A stretch of 64,000 nucleotides of DNA from Oscillibacter sp. PC13 (GCF_900115635.1 NZ_FOXE01000018.1:1-64000), one strand, 5' to 3'; shown: positions 16,671 to 25,560, numbered from the stretch's first letter. Translations and numbers: made by a program. The notes: generated by a model not told the origin, from the sequence alone.

Positions 16671-18023
16671 TTATCGGTTTTGCCAGTGTTGCAGCTCGTC
16701 CCGAAAATCCGGATGGGCAATTGCAATGAGCGCCCTGGCCCGTTCCAAATCACTTTTGTACTTCAAATCCGCCACACCGTATTCTGTCACCACATACTGC
16801 ACCCAGGTCCGGGGTGTGGTAACTACGCTGCCTGGAGCCAGCTGCGGCAGAATTTTGGAATGCAGTATTCCGGATTTATCCCGATAGGCAGACCGCAGTG
16901 CAATAATGCTCTTTCCCCCGTTGGACCACTGCGATCCAATCACCCACTCCAGCTGGCCGCCGGTACCGGACCATTGGCGTGCACCCACGGTCTCTGCATT
17001 TACCTGGCCGGTGAGGTCAATCTCCATGGCATTGTTGATGGAGACCACCCGTTCATTCCGCGCAATGTTGCGAGAATCATTCACCCAAGCAATTTCCTTC
17101 TGGGAAAATGCCGGATTGTCCCTGGCAAACGCCCACAGCCTCCGGTCTCCGATGAAGTATGCCCCTACTGTCCGGCCCGGGCAGGTCTGCTTGCGGCTAT
17201 TGTTGACCACGCCCTTCTCCATCAGCTCCACCAGGCAGTTGCTGAGAACCTCTGTCTGGACACCCAAATCCTTTTTCCCGGCGTAGGCCAGATTTTCCCC
17301 CACCGCATTGGCAAGCCCCCCAAGGCCAAACTGGACGCAGGCTCCGTCCGGCACCAGATCTGCAATATACCCGGCAATGGCCCTGTCCGTCTCATCCGCA
17401 GCGGCCGGAAGGTTCTCCGCAGGAGAGCATCTGTTTTCCACAATGGCATCCACTTCCGAGACATGGAGCAGCATATGCGCCTCTCCGCCGCTGGAAAAGG
17501 AGGGAAGCTCTGCATTTACCTCTGCAATGACAACTTCGCACGTTTCCAGCAGTTCACGGCTCAGGGAGGCTCCCCAGAGGGAACGGCTCATCCAGCCGTG
17601 CTCGTCCGGGGCGGAGCATGCCAGAATCGCCACTCTGGGGTGCCTGGAGCGCATCCACTCTCCGGTTTGGCTCAAATGGGTGGGAACAAAGTGAATATTT
17701 CCCTGGCCGGCCAGCGCGCGCTCCCCAGCAAAAAAGTTAGACCGGTAGTCCACCCAGGGTGTGCACTCCGGCGCTAAAAGGCGGGTATCCGGCAGCGCGA
17801 AGAGGGAATTCAGCTCAATCCGTCTTTTCTGATCCTGCAGAAACTGCGCAAGCGCCTGATCCACTGCGGTCGGCCGGTTGGCCGCAGCTGTCATGACAAC
17901 GGTGTCACCGTCCCGTACCAGTGCAGCGGCTTCCGCCGGCGTCATCTGCAGGACCGCATATTGCCGTCTCCAATCGCCAAGGCCCGCACACCTGCCGGCC
18001 CTTGTGGAAATTTGTCCCGTCAT
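16671..18023 (-). CDS. Acetyl-CoA hydrolase/transferase family CoA-transferase (second copy)
   Basis: 450 aa paralogue of the gene at 3410. Seen: CVQFGLGGLANAVGENL, VQTEVLSN with the probable catalytic Glu, SINNAMEIDLTGQVNAETV and SGTGGQLEW for CoA binding, and a C-terminal TEYGVADLKYKSD and IAIAHPDFRDEL. Butyryl-CoA:acetate and 4-hydroxybutyrate CoA-transferases share these blocks and are not separable by eye. The GLGGLANAV loop differs from GIGNTSNAL of the first copy, so the two probably use different acyl groups. ATG at 18023 follows GGGAGAG by 8-9 bases. Divergent from the phospholipase-like gene at 18206. Confidence 0.85.
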   Translation of the reverse strand: MTGQISTRAGRCAGLGDWRRQYAVLQMTPAEAAALVRDGDTVVMTAAANRPTAVDQALAQFLQDQKRRIELNSLFALPDTRLLAPECTPWVDYRSNFFAGERALAGQGNIHFVPTHLSQTGEWMRSRHPRVAILACSAPDEHGWMSRSLWGASLSRELLETCEVVIAEVNAELPSFSSGGEAHMLLHVSEVDAIVENRCSPAENLPAAADETDRAIAGYIADLVPDGACVQFGLGGLANAVGENLAYAGKKDLGVQTEVLSNCLVELMEKGVVNNSRKQTCPGRTVGAYFIGDRRLWAFARDNPAFSQKEIAWVNDSRNIARNERVVSINNAMEIDLTGQVNAETVGARQWSGTGGQLEWVIGSQWSNGGKSIIALRSAYRDKSGILHSKILPQLAPGSVVTTPRTWVQYVVTEYGVADLKYKSDLERARALIAIAHPDFRDELQHWQNR

Positions 18024-18205
18024 CTGTCATCTCTCCCCCGAAACTTTATTTCGTTTCATTGTACCGCGCAGCACCGTCGCATGCAACGGTCTCTTCATGA
18101 AGAGTTCACATTCTTTTTCACTTTTCATGCTTGCATGTGTTGATTGCCATATGCTATACTGACCCTGTTCACAGCTTTTAACTGACATTTCCCAGGAGGT
18201 GCGCC

Positions 18206-18769
18206 TTGCAGAAACGCAGCCATAAATTACTGGCATACACTCTGCTGCAGTGTGAGAATGGGTTCTGCTCCAAACGATATGAACTCGCTTTTTTGTTTGG
18301 TTCTTTTGAACCGGACTGTAATCCATTTACTTATCTGAAGGGCTCTATCCGGGCCCGGACGTTTGGCGGGCACAATTACACCAATTCCAAATCCTACATT
18401 CTCTCCCGTATCTGCCGCCTTCAGCAGCGGAAAGCGCGCTGGACTGTATGGCAGTACTACACGCTTGGGAAGTTGACGCATTATCTGGCGGACGCGTTTA
18501 CCTATCCGCATAATGAGCATTATCCGGACACCATGCTGGCCCACCACCAGTATGAGACGGATCTGCGCTCGTATCTGGAAGAGTATCTCCGGGGGTATAC
18601 CTTGCGGCGGAAGCAGTTCCGTGCCGATGTGTGCGGCGCGATCTCTCAGCTCCATGATTACTACATGGAGGCCGCGGCCGATCAGCGCATGGATGTTCAG
18701 TACATTCTGGAGGCCACCGCCCTGCTGATGGCCGGCTGTCTGCCGGAGCCTGCCGGAGCCCTTACCTGA
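18206..18769 (+). CDS. Zinc-dependent phospholipase C-like protein
   Basis: 187 aa. Seen: N-terminal SHKLLAYTLL, the FEPDCNPFTYLKGS block, GHNYTNS, and the histidine-rich LTHYLADAFTYPHNEHY segment, all of which look like the all-helical zinc-dependent phospholipase C / S1-P1 nuclease fold in which His and Asp bind three zinc ions. No signal peptide is visible, unlike secreted toxins of this family, so this is probably one of the intracellular 'zinc dependent phospholipase C family' proteins of unknown substrate. Translation starts at TTG (18206) after CAGGAGGTG. Repeated GCCTGCCGGAGCC at the C-terminus is a minor local duplication. Confidence 0.7.
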   Translation: MQKRSHKLLAYTLLQCENGFCSKRYELAFLFGSFEPDCNPFTYLKGSIRARTFGGHNYTNSKSYILSRICRLQQRKARWTVWQYYTLGKLTHYLADAFTYPHNEHYPDTMLAHHQYETDLRSYLEEYLRGYTLRRKQFRADVCGAISQLHDYYMEAAADQRMDVQYILEATALLMAGCLPEPAGALT

Positions 18770-18830
18770 AGGGGATTTTGAGGGCACCTTTGGTTGAGTG
18801 GTGTAAAATTGTCGAAATATTTTTATACAG

Positions 18831-18848
18831 TTTGTCACTTTTGTCACT
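18831..18848. repeat. Tandem 9-bp repeat TTTGTCACT in the aro promoter region
   Basis: Two perfect adjacent copies (18831-18839 and 18840-18848) lie about 60-80 bases upstream of the leader peptide. This may be a binding site for a regulator; a TTTTCA-N17-TATTCT promoter candidate follows but is weak. Confidence 0.4.
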
Positions 18849-18910
18849 TTTCATTTGCTCCGACAAGTGCTATTCTTTAAACATCTAAAGCGTCTGAAAG
18901 GACATCGATC

Positions 18911-19009
18911 ATGACCAACCTCACTCGTGCAGCTGAATACCGTTACTTTAGCTTTACCTATTTTCTGGGTAAGGCTTATTTCGGTTTGGCTGAAAACGTG
19001 TGTGCTTGA
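18911..19009 (+). CDS. Tyr/Phe-rich leader peptide of the aro operon
   Basis: 32 codons starting with ATG after GAAAGGA. The middle is packed with aromatic residues: Tyr at 10, 12, 17 and 23, Phe at 13, 15, 18 and 24, that is 8 of the 15 residues from 10 to 24. It contains no Trp. It ends with TGA 33 bases before a strong terminator hairpin and 92 bases before the DAHP synthase gene. Known: this is the layout of amino-acid leader-peptide attenuators (pheA, trp, his of enterobacteria). The coding sequence also contains segments 1 and 2 of the attenuator. Product function is regulatory, by ribosome stalling, not as a protein. Confidence 0.85.
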   Translation: MTNLTRAAEYRYFSFTYFLGKAYFGLAENVCA

Positions 19010-19076
19010 TTTTGACGCTGTCAGAATTTATCGGTACATGACGACCCGCAGCTGAGCCAAGCTGCGGGTCTTTTTT
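18930..19076 (+). promoter_or_regulatory. Four-segment transcription attenuator of the aromatic operon
   Basis: Segment 1 CAGCTGAAT (18930-18938), segment 2 GGTTTGGCTG (18983-18992), segment 3 CAGCTGAGCC (19049-19058) and segment 4 AGCTGCGGGTC (19060-19070). Segment 2 pairs with segment 3 over 10 contiguous pairs (3 wobble) and with segment 1 over 9. The terminator is GACCCGCAGCT (19043-19053) with segment 4, an 11-bp stem followed by TTTTTT (19071-19076). A ribosome stalled on the Tyr/Phe codons would cover segment 1 and free 2:3 (read-through); a ribosome at the stop codon would cover 2 and allow termination. Confidence 0.82.
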
Positions 19077-19101
19077 ATACCATTTTTAGGAGGAATTTAC
19101 C

Positions 19102-20115
19102 ATGATCGTCATTCTGAAACACAATCCCAACCGCGACCAGCTGGAGAGCTTGATTTCCTGGCTCCAGGACAAAGGCATCATCATTCACACCAGTATCGGC
19201 GAGTCCAACACCATTTTGGGCCTGGTGGGCGACACCTCGCAACTGGACATTGACCTGATTTCCGCTCTGGACATCGTGGAGGATGTCAAGCGGGTGCAGG
19301 AGCCTTACAAAAATGCCAACCGGAAATTTCACCCTGAGGACACTGTTGTCAAGGTGGGAAATACCCAGATCGGCGGCGGCACCCTGACGATCATGGCCGG
19401 TCCCTGCTCTGTGGAATCTGAGGAACAGGTCGTAGCCATCGCCAAGGCTGTCAAGGCCAGCGGTGCCACCATGCTCCGCGGCGGTGCATTCAAACCCCGC
19501 ACCTCCCCCTACTCCTTCCAGGGCCTTGGTGCCACAGGCCTGGAATATCTGAAAATTGCCAAACAGGAAACGGGACTTCCCATTGTCACCGAGCTGATGG
19601 ATTTGAGCCAGCTGCCTTTGTTTCAGGATGTGGATGTGATTCAGATCGGTGCCCGGAACATGCAGAATTTTGATCTGCTGAAAGCCGTGGGGCACCAGGA
19701 CAAGCCCGTGATGATCAAGCGGGGCATGTCCGCCACTTATGAAGAGTGGCTGATGAGCGCCGAGTATGTCATGGCCGGCGGCAACGAGAAGGTCATTCTC
19801 TGCGAGCGGGGCATCCGTACCTTTGAGAGCTACACCCGCAACACGCTGGATTTGGCAGCGATTCCCGTGCTGCGGAAGCTCACCCACCTGCCCGTCATCA
19901 TCGACCCCAGCCACGCCACCGGAAAGAGCTGGCTGGTGGAGCCCCTAGCTATGGGCGCCGTGGCTACCGGCTGCGATGGGCTTCAGATTGAGGTGCATAA
20001 TGACCCTGCCCACGCCCTGTGCGACGGTCCCCAGTCTCTGAAGCCGGAGGTGTTTGATCCCCTGGCCAAGAAGCTTCTGAAGCTTCACGAGGTTATGAAG
20101 ACCCTGGAGGACTGA
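19102..20115 (+). CDS. aroF: 3-deoxy-7-phosphoheptulonate (DAHP) synthase, AroF type I-beta
   Basis: 337 aa. First shikimate step: PEP plus erythrose 4-phosphate to DAHP. Seen: an N-terminal ferredoxin-like regulatory domain (about 1-75), AGPCSVESEEQ, GGAFKPRTSPYSFQGLG with PEP/E4P-binding residues, and IDPSHATGKSWLV. Known: the N-terminal domain of this subclass mediates feedback by Tyr or Phe. The ATG has a strong AGGAGG 8 bases upstream. It is first in an eight-gene operon and lies just behind the Tyr/Phe attenuator, so both transcription and enzyme activity probably respond to the same end products. Confidence 0.95.
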   Translation: MIVILKHNPNRDQLESLISWLQDKGIIIHTSIGESNTILGLVGDTSQLDIDLISALDIVEDVKRVQEPYKNANRKFHPEDTVVKVGNTQIGGGTLTIMAGPCSVESEEQVVAIAKAVKASGATMLRGGAFKPRTSPYSFQGLGATGLEYLKIAKQETGLPIVTELMDLSQLPLFQDVDVIQIGARNMQNFDLLKAVGHQDKPVMIKRGMSATYEEWLMSAEYVMAGGNEKVILCERGIRTFESYTRNTLDLAAIPVLRKLTHLPVIIDPSHATGKSWLVEPLAMGAVATGCDGLQIEVHNDPAHALCDGPQSLKPEVFDPLAKKLLKLHEVMKTLED

Positions 20116-20119
20116 TGAA

Positions 20120-20956
20120 ATGAAGATCGGAATTGTCGGCCTGGGCCTCATCGGCGGCTCCATGGCAAAAAGCATCAAAACCCGCACCTCCCATACGGTA
20201 TATGGCACGGATCTCAATGGGGAGACCATGATGATGGCCCGGATGTGCGGTGCGATGGACGCTCCGCTGACAGATGAAAATCTCCCCTCCTGCGAAATTC
20301 TTTTGATTGCCATCCGCCCCAGCGCCGCGATTGACTGGGTGCGGCAGCATGCTCCTTTGATTGCCGAGTCCGCCATTGTGGTGGATCTGTGCGGTGTGAA
20401 GCGGGTAGTGGTTGCCGGCATCAGCCCCATTGCGGAGCAGTACGGCTTTTCCTATATCGGCGGGCACCCCATGGCCGGCCGGGAGCGGGGCGGATTTACC
20501 GCCGCCACAGACGATCTGTACGTAGGGGCTTCCATGATTCTGACGCCGGACAAGCGGACGGATATGCAGCTTTTGGAAACACTGAAGGCCTTTTTCCTGG
20601 ACCTGGGCTTCGCGGGCCTCACCTTCTCCGACCCGGAAGAACATGACCGCATCATCGCCTTCACCTCCCAGCTGGCACATATTGCCTCCAGCGCCTATGT
20701 GAAATCTCCGGAGGCGCAGAAGCGCCGGGGCTTTTCCGCCGGAAGCTTTCAGGATATGACCCGTGTGGCCCGGCTGGATGAGGATATGTGGACGGAGCTG
20801 TTTCTGGATGACGCCGACTATCTGACCGCAGAGCTGGATGAGCTGATTGCGCATTTGACCGAATACGCCAATGCCTTGAAGGCAAAAGACGCCAAGGCTT
20901 TGCATGCCCTGCTGAAAGACGGTCGGGAGAAGAAGGCCACGGCGGGAGGCAACTAA
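20120..20956 (+). CDS. tyrA: Prephenate dehydrogenase
   Basis: 278 aa. Oxidative decarboxylation of prephenate to 4-hydroxyphenylpyruvate for Tyr synthesis. Seen: NAD(P)-binding GIVGLGLIGGSMAKSI at the N-terminus, GGHPMAGRERGGFTAA with the substrate-site His, and a helical C-terminal dimerisation half. No ACT domain is present, so feedback in this branch would have to come from elsewhere. It starts 4 bases after the aroF stop, with GGAGG inside the aroF end as ribosome site, implying coupling. Confidence 0.93.
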   Translation: MKIGIVGLGLIGGSMAKSIKTRTSHTVYGTDLNGETMMMARMCGAMDAPLTDENLPSCEILLIAIRPSAAIDWVRQHAPLIAESAIVVDLCGVKRVVVAGISPIAEQYGFSYIGGHPMAGRERGGFTAATDDLYVGASMILTPDKRTDMQLLETLKAFFLDLGFAGLTFSDPEEHDRIIAFTSQLAHIASSAYVKSPEAQKRRGFSAGSFQDMTRVARLDEDMWTELFLDDADYLTAELDELIAHLTEYANALKAKDAKALHALLKDGREKKATAGGN

Positions 20957-21005
20957 GTCGAGGCAATGTCCGCTTCCCTATTTTGATACGAAGGAGTACT
21001 CTTTT

Positions 21006-22076
21006 ATGTCCAACTCCATTCAAACCATTCCTATCCGCACAACCCCCGCTTACGAGGTGGCCATCGGGCCGGGACTGCTGGGCCAATGCGGCCCCCGGCT
21101 GAAGGGCCTTCTCCCTCTCTGCCAGGTGGCTGTCATCACCGACAGCACCGTGGCCCCCCTGTATCTGAATACCGTGTCCGACAGCCTTCGGTCCGCCGGT
21201 TTTGCCGTCAGCACCCATGTGTTTCCCGCAGGAGAGGCCCACAAAAGCCTCTCCACCCTGTCCGATTTGCTGGAATCCCTGGCCGCGGCGCACCTGACCC
21301 GCGGCGACTGCGTAGCGGCGCTGGGCGGGGGGGTCACCGGCGACATGGCGGGCTTTGCCGCCGCCGTGTACCTGCGGGGGATTCGCTGCGTGCAATTGCC
21401 CACCACGCTGCTCTCCGCTGTGGACTCCTCGGTGGGCGGCAAGACCGCCATTGACCTCACGGCCGGGAAAAATCTGGCCGGGGCCTTTTTGCAGCCCGCA
21501 GCCGTTTTGTGTGATACAGACTGCCTGCAAAGCCTCCCCGCCGACATGGTTGCCGACGGCGCCGCTGAGGCCATCAAAACCGGCGTTCTCTCAGACGAGG
21601 GCCTGTTTTCCCTCTTTGAGGACGACGCCCTCGCTTCCGCCCCGGCAGAAGTCATTGCCCGGTGCGTCCGGTACAAAGCCGGCGTTGTGGAGCGGGACGA
21701 GCGGGAACAGGGGGAGCGGAAGCTTTTGAATCTGGGCCACACCGTGGGCCATGCCATTGAAAAATGCAGCAATTACGCCATTCCCCACGGCCACGCCGTG
21801 GCGGCGGGATTGGCCGTCATCGCCCGGGCTGCCGAGCGTCTTGGCTGGACGGAGGCTCCCATTGCAAGCCGCGTCTCCGCATGTCTTTTGGCAAACGGAC
21901 TGCCCACAGGCACGGCATATTCCGCCGCCGCGCTGGCGGAAGCCGCACTGGCGGACAAGAAGCGCTCCGGCAACACCATCACGCTGGTGATTCCCCGGAA
22001 AATCGGCCTCTGCTCCTTGAAAAAGGTGCCGGTTGCAGAGCTGCTGCCCATTATCTCTGCGGGACTGGAGGCGTAA
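21006..22076 (+). CDS. aroB: 3-dehydroquinate synthase
   Basis: 356 aa NAD- and metal-dependent enzyme for shikimate step 2, DAHP to 3-dehydroquinate. Seen: ALGGGVTGDMAGFAAAVYLRG, the LPTTLLSAVDSSVGGKTAID block with substrate- and NAD-binding residues, GAAEAIKTGVL and NLGHTVGHAIEKCSNY with metal-binding His. Length is typical. AAGGAG lies upstream. Its TAA is followed directly by the aroA ATG with no gap. Confidence 0.95.
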   Translation: MSNSIQTIPIRTTPAYEVAIGPGLLGQCGPRLKGLLPLCQVAVITDSTVAPLYLNTVSDSLRSAGFAVSTHVFPAGEAHKSLSTLSDLLESLAAAHLTRGDCVAALGGGVTGDMAGFAAAVYLRGIRCVQLPTTLLSAVDSSVGGKTAIDLTAGKNLAGAFLQPAAVLCDTDCLQSLPADMVADGAAEAIKTGVLSDEGLFSLFEDDALASAPAEVIARCVRYKAGVVERDEREQGERKLLNLGHTVGHAIEKCSNYAIPHGHAVAAGLAVIARAAERLGWTEAPIASRVSACLLANGLPTGTAYSAAALAEAALADKKRSGNTITLVIPRKIGLCSLKKVPVAELLPIISAGLEA

Positions 22077-23303
22077 ATGGACATTCGTATAGGCCCCCGG
22101 AAGCTCTCCGGCACTGTCACGCCTCCCCCGAGCAAGTCCATGGCTCACCGGCTGCTGATTGCCGCCGCCCTGGGCACCGGCGTCAGCACGATCCGAAACA
22201 TCGCCTTCTCCCAGGACATTGAGGCTACCCTGCGGTGCATTCAGTCTCTGGGAGGACGCTGGGAGCAGCCGGAAGACGGCTGTCTCCGGATTTACGGCTT
22301 CGGAGGAACTTCTGCAGCCGCTTCAGAGCTGCCGCGCTTTGACTGCGGAGAATCCGGTTCTACGCTCCGGTTTTTCATCCCCATCGCCCTGGCGGCTGCC
22401 GGAGGCGGGGTGTTTACCGGCCGGGGACGGCTGATGGAGCGGCCCCAGCAGCCCTATTTTGACCTGTTTGACGAGAAGGGCATCCTCTATGCGCAGAAGG
22501 ACGGCGCTCTGACGGTTCGCGGACAGCTGACGGCAGGGGAATACCGCCTGCCGGGCAACGTGTCCAGCCAGTTTTTCACCGGACTGCTCTTTGCTCTGCC
22601 GCTGCTGGATGGAAACAGCTCTCTTGTCAGCACCACGGCGCTGGAATCCTCCAACTATATTGACATGACACTCCTTTCCATGGAAGCCGCCGGCGTGGCA
22701 GTTTCTCCGGGACCTGTGCGCGGCAGCTGGCAGCTCCGCCCCGCAGCCTATCAGGCCTTCGACGGCACTGTGGAAGCGGACTGGTCCCAGGCGGGGTTCT
22801 GGTATGCAGCTATCGCCCTTGGCAGCAAACTGGGGCTGGAGGGCTTGAATGCCTTTTCCGCCCAAGGTGATATGGCGGTAGCGGCCCACTTCCTGCGGCT
22901 GACTCAGCCCGGAGAGGTGGACATCGACATGTCCGGCTGTCCCGACCTGCTGCCGCCGCTGGCGGTCATGGCCGCCGTGCGCAGCGGTACCACCCGGTTC
23001 GTGGGTGCCGCCCGGCTCCGCATCAAGGAGAGCGACAGGCTGAAAACTGTCCGGAGCCTTCTGACCGCGCTGGGCGGCCAGGCGGAGGAGGGGCCCGACA
23101 GCCTCACCGTTTACGGACTGCCCCAGCTCTCCGGCGGCACTGTGGATGGAGCAAACGACCACCGCATCGTGATGGCGGCGGCCATTGCTGCCACAGCCTG
23201 CGCCGCCCCCGTCACCATTTTGGGAGCGGAGGCCGTCCGCAAATCCTATCCGAATTTCTTCGATGAATACACGCGTCTGGGAGGTGACGTCCATGTCCTC
23301 TGA
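22077..23303 (+). CDS. aroA: 3-phosphoshikimate 1-carboxyvinyltransferase (EPSP synthase)
   Basis: 408 aa. Transfers enolpyruvyl from PEP to shikimate 3-phosphate. Seen: PSKSMAHRLLIAAAL near the N-terminus with substrate-binding Lys and Arg, GESGSTLRFFIPIAL, LRIKESDRLKTV and DGANDHRIVMAA. Two-domain family length, though slightly shorter than the 427 aa typical of enterobacterial enzymes. The start abuts the aroB stop; the 3' end overlaps aroC by 11 bases. Confidence 0.95.
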   Translation: MDIRIGPRKLSGTVTPPPSKSMAHRLLIAAALGTGVSTIRNIAFSQDIEATLRCIQSLGGRWEQPEDGCLRIYGFGGTSAAASELPRFDCGESGSTLRFFIPIALAAAGGGVFTGRGRLMERPQQPYFDLFDEKGILYAQKDGALTVRGQLTAGEYRLPGNVSSQFFTGLLFALPLLDGNSSLVSTTALESSNYIDMTLLSMEAAGVAVSPGPVRGSWQLRPAAYQAFDGTVEADWSQAGFWYAAIALGSKLGLEGLNAFSAQGDMAVAAHFLRLTQPGEVDIDMSGCPDLLPPLAVMAAVRSGTTRFVGAARLRIKESDRLKTVRSLLTALGGQAEEGPDSLTVYGLPQLSGGTVDGANDHRIVMAAAIAATACAAPVTILGAEAVRKSYPNFFDEYTRLGGDVHVL

Positions 23304-24384
23304 GTTCGGCAAGCTGCTGAAAATCTCTGTCTTCGGCCAGTCCCACGGCCGTGCCATCGGCGTCAATATGGATGGACTTCCCGCCGGGGAAGCCATTGAT
23401 TTTGAGGAATTGAACGCCTTTCTGGACCGCCGCCGCCCGGGGAAGGATGGTCTGTCCACACCGCGGAAGGAGACGGACATCCCCCTGTTTCTCTCCGGTG
23501 TGGAAAACGGCGTCACCTGCGGTGCGCCGCTGTGTGCCGTCATCGAAAACAGCGACCAGCACTCCTCGGATTACGAGGAGCTTCGGGACAAACCCCGGCC
23601 CTCCCATGCGGATTACACCGCCTTTGTGAAATGGGGCGGCCAGGCGGACATGCGGGGCGGCGGGCACTTTTCCGGCCGCCTGACGGCCCCCCTGTGCGTG
23701 GCCGGCGGCATTGCCAAGCAGATTCTGGCCCGCCGGGGCGTCCATGTGGGAGCGCATCTTCAATCCGTGGGAGCGGAGGAAGACCGTGTCTTTCCCCTGT
23801 ATCCCACAGCGGCACTGTTTGCGGACATTGCCGCAAAGCCCTTTCCCGTCATGGACGATGAGGCCGGCGCGCGGATGCGCCAGGTCATCCAATCTGCCCG
23901 ACAGGATGGTGACAGTGTGGGCGGCGTCATTGAATGCGCTGCCATCGGCCTTCCCGCCGGACTGGGGGACCCCATGTTCGACGGCATGGAAAACCGTCTC
24001 GCCGCCGCTCTTTTCGGCATTCCGGCGGTGAAGGGGCTGGAATTCGGCGCAGGCTTTGCCTCCGCCCGGCTCCGCGGCTCCGAAAACAACGACCCCTTTA
24101 CCGTGAAGAATGGGAGCGTTGCTGCGGCAAGCAACCGCGCCGGCGGTATTCTGGGCGGCATCACCACCGGGATGCCGGTAATCCTGCGGGTGGCCATCAA
24201 GCCCACGCCGTCCATTTCCAGGCCTCAGCAGACTGTCAGCCTGTCCGCTATGGAGACGGCGGAGCTTCAGATTCGGGGCCGTCATGATCCGTGTATTGCC
24301 CACCGGGCCGTTCCGGTGGTGGAGGCCGTCACTGCGGCGGTCCTGCTAGATATTTTATTGGAGGGACATCATGGAACTTTCTGA
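23293..24384 (+). CDS. aroC: Chorismate synthase
   Basis: 363 aa FMN-dependent enzyme making chorismate from EPSP. Seen: ISVFGQSHGRAIGVNMDGLPAG start, GGQADMRGGGHFSGRLTA, and SVGGVIECAAIGLPAGLGDP, which bind substrate and flavin. The ATG at 23293 is preceded by a full GGAGGTGA located in the end of aroA; the open frame continues upstream inside aroA without a site. The 3' end overlaps pheA by 14 bases, so this part of the operon is tightly coupled. Confidence 0.95.
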   Translation: MSSEFGKLLKISVFGQSHGRAIGVNMDGLPAGEAIDFEELNAFLDRRRPGKDGLSTPRKETDIPLFLSGVENGVTCGAPLCAVIENSDQHSSDYEELRDKPRPSHADYTAFVKWGGQADMRGGGHFSGRLTAPLCVAGGIAKQILARRGVHVGAHLQSVGAEEDRVFPLYPTAALFADIAAKPFPVMDDEAGARMRQVIQSARQDGDSVGGVIECAAIGLPAGLGDPMFDGMENRLAAALFGIPAVKGLEFGAGFASARLRGSENNDPFTVKNGSVAAASNRAGGILGGITTGMPVILRVAIKPTPSISRPQQTVSLSAMETAELQIRGRHDPCIAHRAVPVVEAVTAAVLLDILLEGHHGTF

Positions 24385-25507
24385 AATCCGTACGAAAATC
24401 GACGCCGTGGACAATCAGCTGCTGCAGCTGTTTCTGGAGCGCATGAGCCTGGCGGAGGACGTCGCCGCCTATAAGAACGAGCATCATCTGCCCATTTTGA
24501 ACAAACAGCGGGAGCGGGAAGTGCTGGCCAAGGTTACGGAAAAATCCGGGGAAAAGGAACGGTACGCCTACCACCTGTTCTCCACGCTGTTTGAGCTGGC
24601 CCGCTCCCGGCAGGCGGAACTTCTCTCCGCCCCCACCAAGGTGGCCGCCCAGGTAAAGGCCTCCCTGGAGGCCGGCAGTGCCGTGTTCCCCCAGACGGGT
24701 TTGGTGGCCTGCCAGGGCGTGGAGGGCGCCAACTCCCAGGTGGCCTGCGACCGTCTGCTGCCCCGGGGCAATATCGTGTATGTCAAGACCTTTGAGGCCG
24801 TGGTCTCCGCTGTGGAGTCCGGCCTGTGCAAGTTCGGTGTGCTGCCCATTGAAAACAGCTCCAACGGCTCCGTCCGGGCGGTATACGAGCTGCTGCAGGA
24901 GCACAACCTCTCCATCGTCCGCTCCACCCGCCTGTGCATTCGTCACGAGCTGCTGACGCTGCCCGGCGTGAAGCTGGGCGACATCACGGAGATCTACTCC
25001 CACGAGCAGGCCATTGGCCAGTGCAGCAAATTTTTGGGTGGCCTGAACGGTGTCCGGGTAATTCCCTGTGACAACACCGCCATGGCCGCCAAGATGGTGG
25101 CGGAGAGCGGCAACCGCCATGCTGCGGCCATCTCCTCCCACCCCTGCGCCGCCCTGTATGGTCTGGAGTGCATCAACGACCGCATTCAGGACAGCGACAA
25201 CAACTATACCCGCTTTATCTGCATCTCCAAAGATCCCGCCATTTACGCCGGCGCCAACCGCATCAGCCTGATCATTGCCTTTGAGAACCGTCCCGGCGCG
25301 CTGTATGAGATTCTCTCCAAGCTGGCGGCGCTGGATATCAACCTGACAAAGCTGGAATCCTGCCCCGTGGTGGGCAGCGACTTTGAGTTCATCTTCTTCC
25401 TGGAACTGGACGCCTCCGTGCAGGATCCCAGCGTGCTGGCCATGCTGGAGGAGATGGAGCGCAGCTGCGCCAACTTCAGCTTCCTGGGCAATTACGCGGA
25501 AGTATAA
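24371..25507 (+). CDS. pheA: Bifunctional chorismate mutase / prephenate dehydratase
   Basis: 378 aa. Converts chorismate to prephenate and then to phenylpyruvate. Seen: AroQ-type mutase helix bundle (about 1-85, IDAVDNQLLQLFLERMSL), prephenate dehydratase (about 105-280, with ENSSNGSVRAVYELL and NYTRFICIS), and a C-terminal ACT domain (about 290-370, RPGALYEILSKLAALDINL followed by ESCP). Known: the ACT domain binds Phe and inhibits the enzyme; the family ESRP motif here reads ESCP. It supplies Phe for the same operon whose leader senses Phe and Tyr. Confidence 0.95.
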   Translation: MELSEIRTKIDAVDNQLLQLFLERMSLAEDVAAYKNEHHLPILNKQREREVLAKVTEKSGEKERYAYHLFSTLFELARSRQAELLSAPTKVAAQVKASLEAGSAVFPQTGLVACQGVEGANSQVACDRLLPRGNIVYVKTFEAVVSAVESGLCKFGVLPIENSSNGSVRAVYELLQEHNLSIVRSTRLCIRHELLTLPGVKLGDITEIYSHEQAIGQCSKFLGGLNGVRVIPCDNTAMAAKMVAESGNRHAAAISSHPCAALYGLECINDRIQDSDNNYTRFICISKDPAIYAGANRISLIIAFENRPGALYEILSKLAALDINLTKLESCPVVGSDFEFIFFLELDASVQDPSVLAMLEEMERSCANFSFLGNYAEV

Positions 25508-25560
25508 AATTTCAGGGGGGAGCGGACTCCCCCTGACTTCTCTAGGGAGGAACTGATTTG

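Noticed and set aside
18942..19009. Short ORF as an ordinary small protein gene
   Set aside because: The Tyr/Phe clustering, the tight fit with attenuator segments and the position before aroF make a regulatory leader far more likely.
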